A stretch of DNA of 64,000 bases from contig NZ_VFMK01000001.1 of NCBI RefSeq assembly GCF_006715025.1, positions 2,418,001-2,482,000 on the forward strand, in the 5' to 3' direction. Of this stretch, positions 9,077-17,348 are shown one piece after another. A program made the translations under genes and the position numbers. Origin of the DNA: Serratia fonticola (GTDB lineage: Bacteria; Pseudomonadota; Gammaproteobacteria; Enterobacterales; Enterobacteriaceae). Under the pieces are notes generated by a model. It was not told the DNA's origin, ran no database searches, and worked only from the letters and a program-made list of their open reading frames with translations. How positions within the stretch are numbered: the stretch's first letter is position 1; the number at the start of each line of letters is the position of its first letter.

Positions 9077-9260
9077 TTATTGAGGGGGAGAGGAAACCGC
9101 TCGGTTTTGTGCATGGATCATAGCCATCACGTGTTTAAACAGGGCGCTTTCTGTATCGGCCAGCGCATTGACCAACGTAAAACGATTATGGGTCTGGTCA
9201 GCGATTAACTGGACGTCCAATCCCTGATTGCTGCTTTTAACCAGATCATGCCCACCCAGC
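9077..9260 (-). pseudogene. C-terminal remnant of an alpha/beta hydrolase (esterase-like)
   Basis: The minus strand reads LGGHDLVKSSNQGLDVQLIA, then DQTHNRFTLVNALADTESAL and about 20 more residues to a TAA at 9077-9079. The frame has an in-frame stop just upstream and no start codon. The pattern of a basic helix, a beta strand, then a His-containing loop and a helix resembles the C terminus of Fes/IroE-like esterases, with QTH as the catalytic His position. It is best read as the decayed end of a lost gene; the family call is tentative. The rest of the 9057-9528 gap is AT-rich and shows nothing else. Confidence 0.4.
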
Positions 9261-9528
9261 GTTTAAAGCCTGTGAGTAAACCGCATAACTCCTTTCTTTA
9301 ATATATTAACGATTGATCGGCGAAGGGTTTTCTTAGTGCTGTCATTGATTTGTTAATATTTCATCCCGTTATATTAAATTACCTAGTGATAATGATGTGA
9401 AAATACTGTTATTTGGCTCACAGATGAGATCTTGTCATTTGATCCTGCTGTGTTTATTGGGTATGACTATCGTTAATATGTTAATGAATTATCTCTCTGA
9501 CTGATTTCATCATTTTAAGGAGCTGTTC

Positions 9529-10758
9529 ATGCCCTCTGCTTTTACCCATCGCCCACCGCGCTGGCTAATCCCATTACTGGGGTCGTTGGTGGCTTTTGGC
9601 CCATTATCAATAGATATGTACTTACCCGCTCTACCCGCGATGGGGCAACAGCTGCAAGCCACGCAGGGGCAGATGCAGCATACGTTGGGGGCATTTTTTG
9701 CCGGTTTCTGCATTGGCATGTTGCTGTATGGGCCGCTTAGCGATTGGTTGGGGCGGCGGAAGTTGCTGTTGAGCGGCATGTTACTGTTCGTGGTGGCCAG
9801 TGTGTTGTGTACGCAGGTGACACACATTGAGCAACTGGTGGCACTGCGGGCATTACAGGCATTTGGCAGCGGCGCGGCTGTGGTGATGGCGCGTGCCATT
9901 GCCAGGGATGTCTACTCTGCGGATGCGTTGCCACGCGTCTTATCGTTAATGACGCTGGTCACCATGGTGGCACCATTATTGGCTCCATTACTCGGTGGCG
10001 CATTGCTGACGGTGTTTGATTGGCAAGCCATCTTCATGCTGCTGGCGCTGGTTGGTTGTATCAGCGGATTGCTGGTGTTATGGGTATTGCCAGAAACGCT
10101 GAAGGTACGCAGTGAACAGTCCGGTAACATCCTGAAGGCGTTTCACAATTACTGCCTGTTAGTCAGAGATAAAGAGGCCATGGGGATCATCGCTACCCTG
10201 GCGTTTTCTTTCGCGGGCATGTTTGCCTTTATCAGCGGTTCTCCGTTTGTCTACATCAGCTATTTTCAGGTTCCTGCACAATATTACGGGTTGCTGTTTG
10301 GCTGCAATGTCATCGGTATGATCGCGGTACTATTGCTTAACGTCCGGATGCTGAAAGTCTACAGTCTGCCGCGTTTATTGATGATACAAAGCAGTGCCCA
10401 GGTTTTGTTCGGCCTATTGTTATTGGTTTTCCACCAACAAAGTCTGAGCGTCCTGGTGATCCTGATCGTGCTGTTTATGTCGTTGGTGAATGCTATTGGC
10501 ACCAATAGCCTGTCGTTATTGCTCCAGCAGCGCGGCCAACAGGCCGGAAGTGCCAGCGCACTGGCAATTTCACTGCAGTTTGGCATGGGCGCACTGGCGA
10601 GCCTGGCTGTTTCCTGGTTACAGGATGATACGCCGTTTGCCATGACGTTGGTCATGGCAGTATGCGCGATGTTGGGGTGGTTAGGGCAGCGGATGTCCGT
10701 TGCCCGCATCCCTGCGCAGATTCAAGCGTTAAGTGCTGAAGAAAAAAGCAGAGAGTAA
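9529..10758 (+). CDS. Bcr/CflA family multidrug efflux MFS transporter
   Basis: A 409-residue inner membrane proton-driven exporter with 12 helices. Diagnostic segments are SLVAFGPLSIDMYLPALPAM in helix 1, YGPLSDWLGRRKLLLSG in the 2-3 loop, and RALQAFGSGAAVVMARAIAR in helix 4 with the motif C-like region LLAPLLGG after it. AAGGAG sits 8 bases before ATG 9529. Sequence similarity is to the Bcr/CflA branch (bicyclomycin, chloramphenicol and sulphonamide exporters); the substrate cannot be told. It converges with the monooxygenase reductase gene, whose stop lies 24 bases beyond. Confidence 0.9.
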   Translation: MPSAFTHRPPRWLIPLLGSLVAFGPLSIDMYLPALPAMGQQLQATQGQMQHTLGAFFAGFCIGMLLYGPLSDWLGRRKLLLSGMLLFVVASVLCTQVTHIEQLVALRALQAFGSGAAVVMARAIARDVYSADALPRVLSLMTLVTMVAPLLAPLLGGALLTVFDWQAIFMLLALVGCISGLLVLWVLPETLKVRSEQSGNILKAFHNYCLLVRDKEAMGIIATLAFSFAGMFAFISGSPFVYISYFQVPAQYYGLLFGCNVIGMIAVLLLNVRMLKVYSLPRLLMIQSSAQVLFGLLLLVFHQQSLSVLVILIVLFMSLVNAIGTNSLSLLLQQRGQQAGSASALAISLQFGMGALASLAVSWLQDDTPFAMTLVMAVCAMLGWLGQRMSVARIPAQIQALSAEEKSRE

Positions 10759-10781
10759 TGGTCTCAAAGATGACAGACCTA

Positions 10782-11726
10782 TCAATGGGTATTGTTGATA
10801 ATGCCGAGCAACAGCTTTTTCAAAATGCCCACTTCTTCTGCAGAGAAGGCGGCCAACACCTGTTCCTGCTGCTTGGCGGCGATGTCTCTTAATACGTTGG
10901 CCTGGCGTTCACCTGCTGCGGTCAGGTGGTGCCCATGCTCAGTATGAGAGATGAATCCTTTGCGATACAAGGCGTCCTGCGCCTCTTCAATCTCTCTGCC
11001 AGGCATGGCCATTTCCGCTAACAGACTGGTTTTATCCAGGCAGGCATCGCTGTCCAGTACTAACAGCATTCTGGCCTCGCTGACCCGCAGCCCTGTAGAG
11101 AGCTGCTTGGGCTGGTAGTGGGTCTGATAGCTGCGTAGTGCCTGCGTCAGTAAGTAGTAGACGTTGTTGTTAAGACGTTCTTGTCTGGCGCTGATGTGGG
11201 TGTTTTCTGCAACGCGTTCCGCCATCTGTGGATAAGGCAGCACCATGGAATAGGCTCCCTGATGGTACACCAGCGGTGCGCGGCCCAAATCGTCAAACGC
11301 CACGACTTTACCGATCAGGATCCAATGGTCACCACCATCAACCTGCTGGTATTTTTCACACTGAAAGCGCGCGGCACAGTCGATGAGTAAAGGGATATCT
11401 CCCGCACCGGTTTCCACCTCGACCCCGGCAAATTTATCCTCACTGGGGCGGGCAAACCGATTGGACAAGTCTATCTGGTCGGCGGCCAGCACATTAATGG
11501 CAAAGTGGCTGGCTTGCTCAAAGACCGGATAGCTGCCAGAGCGTTTATCAATACTCCACAATACCAATGGCGGATCCAGCGACACCGAGTTAAAACTGTT
11601 GGCGGTTACCCCAACTCGATTGCCGTCTTCGGTTGCAGCGGTAACGACCGTCACACCGGTGGCAAAATTACCCAATGCACGGCGAAATGCGCGGGGATCG
11701 AGAGTATTGTCTGCGTGATGAGTCAT
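10782..11726 (-). CDS. Flavin reductase with C-terminal MarR-like domain (C1-type reductase of a two-component monooxygenase)
   Basis: A 314-residue two-domain protein. Residues about 10-165 form a flavin reductase domain (FRRALGNFATGVTVVTA, VGVTANSFNSVSLDPPLVLW, HFAINVLA) that uses NADH to reduce FMN for a partner oxygenase. Residues about 170-314 form a MarR-type winged-helix fold (QLSTGLRVSEARMLLVL, LDKTSLLAEM, YRKGFISHTEHGHHLTAAGE). The same architecture and length occur in the C1 reductase of Acinetobacter p-hydroxyphenylacetate hydroxylase, where the MarR-like part is an autoinhibitory substrate sensor rather than a DNA-binding repressor. The gene follows the oxygenase by 20 bases, so they form an operon. 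A phenolic substrate is inferred. Confidence 0.85.
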   Translation of the reverse strand: MTHHADNTLDPRAFRRALGNFATGVTVVTAATEDGNRVGVTANSFNSVSLDPPLVLWSIDKRSGSYPVFEQASHFAINVLAADQIDLSNRFARPSEDKFAGVEVETGAGDIPLLIDCAARFQCEKYQQVDGGDHWILIGKVVAFDDLGRAPLVYHQGAYSMVLPYPQMAERVAENTHISARQERLNNNVYYLLTQALRSYQTHYQPKQLSTGLRVSEARMLLVLDSDACLDKTSLLAEMAMPGREIEEAQDALYRKGFISHTEHGHHLTAAGERQANVLRDIAAKQQEQVLAAFSAEEVGILKKLLLGIINNTH

Positions 11727-11746
11727 TAAATAGGTTCTCCTGTTTG

Positions 11747-12919
11747 TTACACCATGGTCGGATCGGGTTCTAACCCCATCAGCTCGCGCCCCAGGATTTG
11801 TGCGCAGACATCGTAATCGGTATAGGCATGTGCCCCGGTCATATGAGAATCGCGGAATAAACGCTGAATTTCATTGTCCTCCATCCAACTGGTTGCTCCG
11901 GCGGCGCTGAATAGGCGGTCGACCGCTGCGATACACATTTTCACCGCATAAGCCTGATTGGTACGCCAGTAAGTCAGTGTTTCGTGGGAGGGGTATTGAT
12001 GGCGTCGGCCATGCTCGGCATGTTCTTCCCAGGTTTTTTCCAAAAAGGCGCGAGCTGCCGCCACCTGGTGAGTGGACTCTGCCAATCGCATCAACGCGGG
12101 CGTTGCGGTACCTACATTGGCACCGGTATAGGCCCGTACACGGTTTTTGGTTTTTTCTTTAAAGGCCACCAGCATCCGCTCGGCAACGCCCAGGCTGATT
12201 GAAGCAAAACCACAGGCAAAATAAGGGCGATAAGGCGTGTAGTAAATATTGCTGTCGGGGTAGAGATCGTAACCGGAAGAACGCCCTTGCATCATGTCTT
12301 GCGCGGCTTCAATGCGGTGGTTGGGTACAAAAGCGTTATTAATCACCAACGTTTTGGAGCCACTGCCACGCATCCCGACGGCATACCAATCGTCACGTAT
12401 TTCATAATCGCTACGCGGGATCACGCCAAAGCTGTAGATGAGTTCACCGGCGGCATTTTTGCGGCGAAAGCCCACAATAGCCCATTCGGCATGATCGCAG
12501 CCGCTGCTCCAGCCCATCTCACCACTCAGGTAGATGCCGCCTTCGGTTTCTTCAATTCGACCAAAAGGCGCAATGCTGCTGCTGGCGGTGGCGTCTGGAT
12601 TCTCTCCCCAGATTTCCTGTTGTAATTTGGCCGAGAACATCGCCAATTGGTGGCTATGGGTACACAGCAGGCTGAAAGCCCAGGCCGTTCCGCCACAGGC
12701 ACCGGCTAACGCCGCCACGCAATCGGTGAATTCCGGTAAGGAGATCTCCAGACCACCGAATTTCTTCGGCTGGAAAGCCCGGTGCAGACCTATACCTTTT
12801 AACAGGCGGATATTTTCATCGGGTACTTTTCTTTCCTTTTCAGCCTGCGGGGCATTGGCTGCAATCAGTGGCAGAATCGGCAGTAATTTTTCCAACATCG
12901 GGTTATTGGTTTTCATCAT
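11747..12919 (-). CDS. Flavin-dependent oxygenase component, acyl-CoA-dehydrogenase fold (C2/HsaA-like)
   Basis: A 390-residue group D flavoprotein monooxygenase, expected to take reduced flavin from the neighbouring reductase and hydroxylate an aromatic or similar small molecule in the cytoplasm. Features are GLHRAFQPKKFGGLEISLPEF, a middle beta domain with SGEMGWSSGCDHAEWAIVGF and WYAVGMRGSGSKTLVI, and the C-terminal IQRLFRDSHMTGAHAYTDYD, where group D oxygenases keep the active-site His region. AAGGGAG lies just upstream of the ATG at 12919; a start at 12952 is possible but lacks a ribosome site. p-Hydroxyphenylacetate is the best guess because of the C1-type partner; indole-type oxygenation is an alternative. 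Confidence 0.82.
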   Translation of the reverse strand: MMKTNNPMLEKLLPILPLIAANAPQAEKERKVPDENIRLLKGIGLHRAFQPKKFGGLEISLPEFTDCVAALAGACGGTAWAFSLLCTHSHQLAMFSAKLQQEIWGENPDATASSSIAPFGRIEETEGGIYLSGEMGWSSGCDHAEWAIVGFRRKNAAGELIYSFGVIPRSDYEIRDDWYAVGMRGSGSKTLVINNAFVPNHRIEAAQDMMQGRSSGYDLYPDSNIYYTPYRPYFACGFASISLGVAERMLVAFKEKTKNRVRAYTGANVGTATPALMRLAESTHQVAAARAFLEKTWEEHAEHGRRHQYPSHETLTYWRTNQAYAVKMCIAAVDRLFSAAGATSWMEDNEIQRLFRDSHMTGAHAYTDYDVCAQILGRELMGLEPDPTMV

Positions 12920-13153
12920 TGAGCTCCCTTGGTCATGGTGGCTAGTCGGCAATTAATCCTTTATCAACCGTCCCTTAAAGTAACCAGGGAAGCGGAGTCA
13001 GGTATTAAGTCCCAATAGGATGGTTGCCCGATGAGTATGGGTGATGGGTATTTTAATGGAATGTAACATTCAGGTAATGAATTGTACTTTTCATGTTAAA
13101 TATCGAAAGCGTGATCTGATCGCGAGCCACCGCAGCTGTTTTCAGTAAATTGC

Positions 13154-13309
13154 AGAGGTTTGACTCGGCGGCAATTAGCCGGGCTTAGCCGACGGTATGC
13201 CGGTGAGGATAAAAAGGAGGGATGGATATTGGGCTATGCTTCCTTGACGGTTTACGAGATTGAAACGGCGGTGCAACGGCTTGCCGCTGTGCTGAGAACG
13301 TCATCGTAG
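13154..13309 (+). pseudogene. C-terminal remnant of a MocR-type (GntR/aminotransferase) regulator
   Basis: In the gap upstream of pdxI the plus strand reads QLAGLSRRYAGEDKKEGWIL, then GYASLTVYEIETAVQRLAAVL, and stops at 13307-13309. This is the typical end of MocR/PdxR regulators, a YAG segment, a LGYASLT motif and a terminal EIE-AVQRLA-L helix. No upstream part of the gene (aminotransferase core or winged helix) is visible between 12920 and 13154. The piece is therefore a remnant. MocR proteins bind pyridoxal phosphate, and the next gene encodes a pyridoxal reductase, so the lost gene may have been its regulator; that link is inference. Confidence 0.5.
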
Positions 13310-13459
13310 GAAGGTACTGCGCAAAATATTTATCGTCTGTTGCACAAACTTTTCGCCCCATCGCCATTTAAAGAATATGCTGGGAACCCCCGCAAACGGG
13401 AAGCGAATAAATCCTACCCAGAATTTGAACAGACAATGCAGCATAAGAGGAGTTTGAAT

Positions 13460-14320
13460 ATGTCCGGTCTTCAATCGTCAGGTTCATTTACGCTCGGCAA
13501 GCATAACGTCAAACGCCTTGGTTATGGTGCCATGCAGCTCGCCGGGCCTGGCGTTTTCGGCCCGCCGAAGGATCCTGCGGCAGCCATTGCGGTACTGCGT
13601 GAAGCCATTGCTGGTGGGGTTAACCACATTGATACCAGCGATTTTTATGGCCCGCATTACACCAATAAAATTATCCGCCAGGCGCTGCATCCTTATCCTG
13701 ATGATCTGGTTATTGTCACCAAGATCGGTGCTCGGCGTGGTGAGGATGGTGCATGGCTGCCAGCTTTCTCTCCGGCAGAATTAACCCAGGCTGTTCATGA
13801 CAACCTTCGTAATCTCGAGTTGGATGTGCTGGATGTGGTTAACCTTCGCTGCATGTTTGATGCTCATCATCCGGCAGAGGGGTCGCTTGAGGAACCTCTT
13901 ACCGTGCTGGCTGAACTGCAGCAACAAGGGCTGGTGCGCCATATCGGTTTGAGCAATGTGACCTCTGCTCAGGTCGCGCAAGGACGTGGCATCTGTGACA
14001 TTGTCTGCGTGCAAAACAATTACAACCTGGTACATCGGCATGACGATGCGCTGATCGACGAACTGGCCGCAGAGGGGATTGCCTATGTTCCCTTCTTTCC
14101 GCTGGGGGGCTTTACGCCGTTACAGTCCTCAACGTTATCAGAGGTGGCCCAGCAACAGGGGGTAACGCCGATGCAACTGGCGCTTGCCTGGTTACTTCAC
14201 CGCTCGCCTAATATCCTGCTGATCCCTGGTACGTCGTCGGTAGCGCATCTAAAGGAAAACCTTGCTGCTGCCAACCTCAAGCTTTCGGATGACGTGCTTG
14301 CTACGCTGAATGCTATTTGA
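13460..14320 (+). CDS. pdxI: Pyridoxal reductase, aldo/keto reductase family
   Basis: A 286-residue cytoplasmic NADPH-dependent aldo/keto reductase closely matching E. coli YdbC/PdxI in length and sequence (LGYGAMQLAGPGVFGPPKD, VNHIDTSDFYGPHYTNKIIR, VIVTKIGARRGEDGAWLPAF). PdxI reduces pyridoxal to pyridoxine in vitamin B6 salvage. The catalytic Asp, Tyr and Lys are present in HIDTSDFYG and VTKIG; the usual tetrad His is replaced by Asn in DVVNLR, as in the E. coli protein. ATG 13460 has AGAGGAG eight bases upstream; the longer frame from 13340 is not supported. A MocR remnant lies directly upstream. Confidence 0.92.
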   Translation: MSGLQSSGSFTLGKHNVKRLGYGAMQLAGPGVFGPPKDPAAAIAVLREAIAGGVNHIDTSDFYGPHYTNKIIRQALHPYPDDLVIVTKIGARRGEDGAWLPAFSPAELTQAVHDNLRNLELDVLDVVNLRCMFDAHHPAEGSLEEPLTVLAELQQQGLVRHIGLSNVTSAQVAQGRGICDIVCVQNNYNLVHRHDDALIDELAAEGIAYVPFFPLGGFTPLQSSTLSEVAQQQGVTPMQLALAWLLHRSPNILLIPGTSSVAHLKENLAAANLKLSDDVLATLNAI

Positions 14321-14480
14321 TGCGTTAGGGGGTATGAAAAACGCCATGGGCTTTAGCTGATCATGGCCAAATGTTATTGATTTGCGATGGAGACGGCTGT
14401 CATGAAGTGGTCTCCATCGCGGCGTTTTAACGTTATCCAATGACTCAAATAGCGCTTATTCGCCATGAATCAATCACGGC

Positions 14481-15443
14481 CTATTTGTACAGCTTAGCGA
14501 TATCCTCATCAGTACGATTACCATGGATTTCAATGCGGGCTAAGGTCTTTTCAATATCTTGAAATTCCTGCTCAGACAACACGATCTCTGCGGCACCAAA
14601 ATTTTCGCTAAAGCGTGCTTCACTGCGCATCCCAGGAATGGGGACAATAAAATCATTTTTATGGAGCATCCACGCCAGTGATATTTGCGCTGCGGTAGCG
14701 TGTTTATGAGCGGCAAATTTATTTAATTGATCCAGTAACGGCTGGTTAGCCAGTATGTTCTCTTTCCTATAGCGGGTGATCCCCTTACGCACATCGTCAC
14801 CGGTGAAGTGACTTCCAGCGTCATATTTTCCACTCAGGAAGCCGCTTGCCAGAGGGGAGAAAGGCACAAAGCCTATATTTAACGCTTTGCATGCAGGGAT
14901 CACGTCTCGCTCGAACATCCTCTCCATGATCGAATATTCACTTTGAATCGCCGTGAGTGGCGTCACCGCATGGGCGCGCCGAATTTCCTGCTCAGTCGCC
15001 TGTGATTGGCCCCAGCCACGGATCTTACCTGCCTTAATTAACTCCCCCATACATTCTGCTACTTCTTCCACCGCAATGTTTTTATTCACCCGATGCTGAT
15101 AGTACAAATCGACATAATCGGTTTGCAGGCGTTTCAGTGACGCATCAAGATGTTTTCTGATCACTTCGCGCAAGGGTTTGTCATTCACATCAGGTATGTG
15201 CAGTTTTGTCGCAAGAACGGTGTGTTGACGTAGCGGTTTAAGGGCTTCGCCAACAATCCGCTCATTATCACCAGCACCATAAACCTCTGCCGTATCAAAA
15301 AAATTGCAGCCCATATCAAAGGCACGACGGATAAGCCTGATGGACTCGTTTTGTTCTGGTGTCGGGCCGTAGCCATGGCTGAATCCCATACAGCCGAGTC
15401 CAATAGCCGATACAGTCAATTCTCTCAGTTTTCTGGCCTTCAT
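14481..15443 (-). CDS. Aldo/keto reductase (YakC/AKR11-13-like)
   Basis: A 320-residue NADPH-dependent oxidoreductase with a TIM-barrel fold. It shows VSAIGLGCMGFSHGYGPTPE, the catalytic Asp and Tyr in FFDTAEVYGAGDNE, Lys in VLATKLHIP and His in DLYYQHRVN. The cofactor site is near the end (IVPIPGMRSEARFSENF). GAGGAG upstream supports ATG 15443; the frame extends to 15536 without a better start. It is divergent from the LysR gene at 15588, which probably regulates it. The AKR at 40006 is a paralogue in the same arrangement. The substrate is unknown. Confidence 0.88.
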   Translation of the reverse strand: MKARKLRELTVSAIGLGCMGFSHGYGPTPEQNESIRLIRRAFDMGCNFFDTAEVYGAGDNERIVGEALKPLRQHTVLATKLHIPDVNDKPLREVIRKHLDASLKRLQTDYVDLYYQHRVNKNIAVEEVAECMGELIKAGKIRGWGQSQATEQEIRRAHAVTPLTAIQSEYSIMERMFERDVIPACKALNIGFVPFSPLASGFLSGKYDAGSHFTGDDVRKGITRYRKENILANQPLLDQLNKFAAHKHATAAQISLAWMLHKNDFIVPIPGMRSEARFSENFGAAEIVLSEQEFQDIEKTLARIEIHGNRTDEDIAKLYK

Positions 15444-15587
15444 TTTTGTACTCCTCTCTATCACCAATACGAAGACATCTGTTGTTTGTCTTGCTGCGCG
15501 GGTCTGAATGTCAGGAGGGCAGTTTAGGGAATGCATTGCTATCTAAGAAGTGCCATACTTTGATTACTGATATGAGGAAAATTCATA

Positions 15588-16484
15588 ATGGGTGTGATTA
15601 ATTATAATGGTCTGGCGGTTTTTATCGTTGTTGCCCGTGAAAGGAGCTTCACCCGGGCTGCGGCAAATTTGGGGATATCACAGTCTGCGGTCAGCCATAG
15701 CATTAATGCGCTGGAAGAAAGCCTGGGTATGCGACTTTTGACACGAACCACGCGCGGAGCCGCCCCGACAGAAGCCGGAGAACGCCTGTTATCGAATCTG
15801 GTGCCTTATTACGCAGGCATTGCAGCTGAGCTTTCTGCGTTGACAGCGTTACGGGAAAAGCCCGCAGGTACGGTGCGAATCAGCGCTCACGATCATGCAG
15901 CGACGACGATTCTTTGGCCTAAACTTGCTCCGCTTTTGCGCGACTATCCCGATATCACTATTGAGATCAGCATCGATTATGGGCTGATTGATATTGTGTC
16001 TGAACGATTTGATGCAGGGGTCAGAAATGGCAATCAAATAGCTAATGATATGATTGCCATGCGAATCTCTCCAGATTATCGAATGCTCGTCGTCGGCTCG
16101 CCAGACTATTTCCATCGCCATCCTGTTCCACAAACACCTCATGAGCTGATCTCGCATAATTGTGCCAATCTTCGGCTTTCCACTCATGGTGGGTTATATG
16201 CCTGGGAGTTTGAGAAGGAAGGCAAAGCTTTGAACGTTCAGGTGTCAGGACAGATGATTTTTAATACCTCCCCACAAATGCTGACGGCGGCGCTGGAAGG
16301 ATATGCTTTAGCTTTTGCGCCTGAAGATGTAGTGAAGCCTTATGTCGATACGGGTAAGCTGGTTACAGTGCTTGAGGATTGGAGCCCCAAATCGCCTGGA
16401 TATCACCTTTATTATCCGAGTCGCCGTCATGCATTGCCAGCCTTTCAACGGGTTCTTGATGCGTTACGTTATCAGTCCCTGTAG
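15588..16484 (+). CDS. LysR-family transcriptional regulator
   Basis: A 298-residue LysR regulator with an N-terminal winged helix-turn-helix (residues about 8-66, SFTRAAANLGISQSAVSHSI, LLTRTTRGAAPTEAGE) and a periplasmic-binding-protein-like effector domain (residues about 90-295, GLIDIVSERFDAGVRNGNQI). It is transcribed away from the AKR gene at 15443 with a 144-base gap that should hold both promoters. It is clearly related to the LysR protein at 38935-39846 (shared LREKPAGTVR, ERFDAGVR, GYHLYYPSRR), which is likewise divergent from an AKR gene. Confidence 0.9.
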   Translation: MGVINYNGLAVFIVVARERSFTRAAANLGISQSAVSHSINALEESLGMRLLTRTTRGAAPTEAGERLLSNLVPYYAGIAAELSALTALREKPAGTVRISAHDHAATTILWPKLAPLLRDYPDITIEISIDYGLIDIVSERFDAGVRNGNQIANDMIAMRISPDYRMLVVGSPDYFHRHPVPQTPHELISHNCANLRLSTHGGLYAWEFEKEGKALNVQVSGQMIFNTSPQMLTAALEGYALAFAPEDVVKPYVDTGKLVTVLEDWSPKSPGYHLYYPSRRHALPAFQRVLDALRYQSL

Positions 16485-16545
16485 CGCATTCAGGTTGGTA
16501 TTCTCTCAATAATTCGAGCCGCGGAAAGACTGCAGCTCGAAGAGA

Positions 16546-16836
16546 TCAATCAACCCCGCGGCATCGTAAAACGGATTTGTATACTGTGAATACCCGCTCC
16601 ACCTGAGGAGGATGCTGTATAACCGCTGCCAGAGCCTGCGAGTCCGTCAAACGTTGGCTGATACCGCTGATAAACGGTGGGTGGTGCAATATCACCAGCG
16701 TAGGTTTATCGGGGGATACAGCTAACTGCTGTTCCAGCCAAAGCCGGCGCTGCTCACACAGCTCTCCTTCTGAATGACCGGGGCGCGTAGATATCTGAAG
16801 ATGGCATCCTGATTTTGCATGAGTGGTGGAAGTCAA
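16546..16836 (-). pseudogene. Internal fragment of a calcineurin-like metallophosphoesterase
   Basis: The minus strand encodes RPGHSEGELCEQRRLWLEQQ, then PDKPTLVILHHPPFISGI and SQALAAVIQHPPQVERV. LVILHHPPF is the metal-binding motif of CpdA-like phosphodiesterases. Upstream metal-binding motifs (DxH, GDxxD) are absent, and after QVERV the frame leaves the family, ending in an unrelated tail near 16549. A different frame of the minus strand between about 16503 and 16565 reads NPFYDAAGLIDLFELQSFRG up to a stop, a possible C terminus of another lost gene. The piece is a decayed, rearranged remnant. Confidence 0.55.
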
Positions 16837-16917
16837 TGAAAAAGCATATTGTTTATGACTCCGCTCATGCTCCCCGTTATTAGGTTTTATTAGATGTTCA
16901 TAATTAGCCAGGCAATT

Positions 16918-17130
16918 TTAAACACGATATCGTGCGGAGGTATAGCAATCAGCTAACGCAATGCCATTTCTTTTCATTAATTTTTTAGTATCAGTAAGTG
17001 GCATATCGACATCACCGTTTGTTGGTAAAAACACAATCGAACTGGCATTACCAACCGCTTTGCCAACAAAGTGCTGCGGTTCCGAGTGTTTTTTCTTGAA
17101 CGAGAGTGAACTTGAAGAAGGCGGTAACAA
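16918..17130 (-). CDS. Short ORF of unknown function, possibly a remnant
   Basis: A 70-codon frame starting at TTG, with no clear ribosome site. The part VFLPTNGDVDMPLTDTKKLM followed by KRNGIALADC has ordinary protein-like composition and looks like the end of a real domain, but I do not recognise it. It sits between the phosphoesterase remnant and tRNA-Asn, a place where island scars accumulate. It may be the 3' end of a lost gene rather than a functional one. Confidence 0.25.
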   Translation of the reverse strand: MLPPSSSSLSFKKKHSEPQHFVGKAVGNASSIVFLPTNGDVDMPLTDTKKLMKRNGIALADCYTSARYRV

Positions 17131-17147
17131 ACTGATAGAAATGCAGA

Positions 17148-17173
17148 AAGCAGACGTCAGTGAACGTCTGCTT
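17148..17173 (-). terminator. Terminator of tRNA-Asn copy 1
   Basis: AAGCAGACGT and ACGTCTGCTT form a perfect 10-bp stem around a 6-base loop, 11 bases past the 3' end of the tRNA on the minus strand and followed there by TCTGC. It is positioned as the intrinsic terminator of the tRNA transcript. Confidence 0.7.
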
Positions 17174-17183
17174 CCCTTAAATA

Positions 17184-17259
17184 TGGCTCCTCTGACTGGA
17201 CTCGAACCAGTGACATACGGATTAACAGTCCGCCGTTCTACCGACTGAACTACAGAGGA
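17184..17259 (-). tRNA. tRNA-Asn (GTT), copy 1
   Basis: The minus strand gives a 76-base tRNA starting TCCTCTGTAGTTCAGTCGG, with the anticodon loop CTGTTAATC (GTT anticodon), the T-loop GGTTCGAGTCC and an encoded CCA end. It is identical to copy 2 at 52416-52491 and to enterobacterial tRNA-Asn as I remember it. It has its own promoter and terminator. Confidence 0.97.
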
Positions 17260-17277
17260 ATCGTGTGAACGGGCGGA

Positions 17278-17306
17278 ATCATAACGGGGTGCCGGGGGGA
17301 AGTCAA
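17278..17306 (-). promoter_or_regulatory. Sigma-70 promoter of tRNA-Asn copy 1
   Basis: On the minus strand TTGACT, a 17-base spacer and TATGAT are followed by a GC-rich TCCGCCCG discriminator, the arrangement of growth-rate and stringently controlled stable RNA promoters. The tRNA starts 18 bases downstream of the -10 element. Confidence 0.8.
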
Positions 17307-17316
17307 AGGAGGATTA

Positions 17317-17348
17317 CGCATTCTGTGACTGTTTGCTTACAGAATGCG
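17317..17348. other. Stem-loop between afuC and tRNA-Asn promoter
   Basis: CGCATTCTGT and ACAGAATGCG pair over 10 bp around a 12-base loop, about 110 bases beyond the afuC stop. No T-run follows on either strand. It may mark the 3' end of the uhp-afu transcript. A second smaller stem (GGCAGA / TCTGCC) lies at 17366-17382. Confidence 0.4.
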
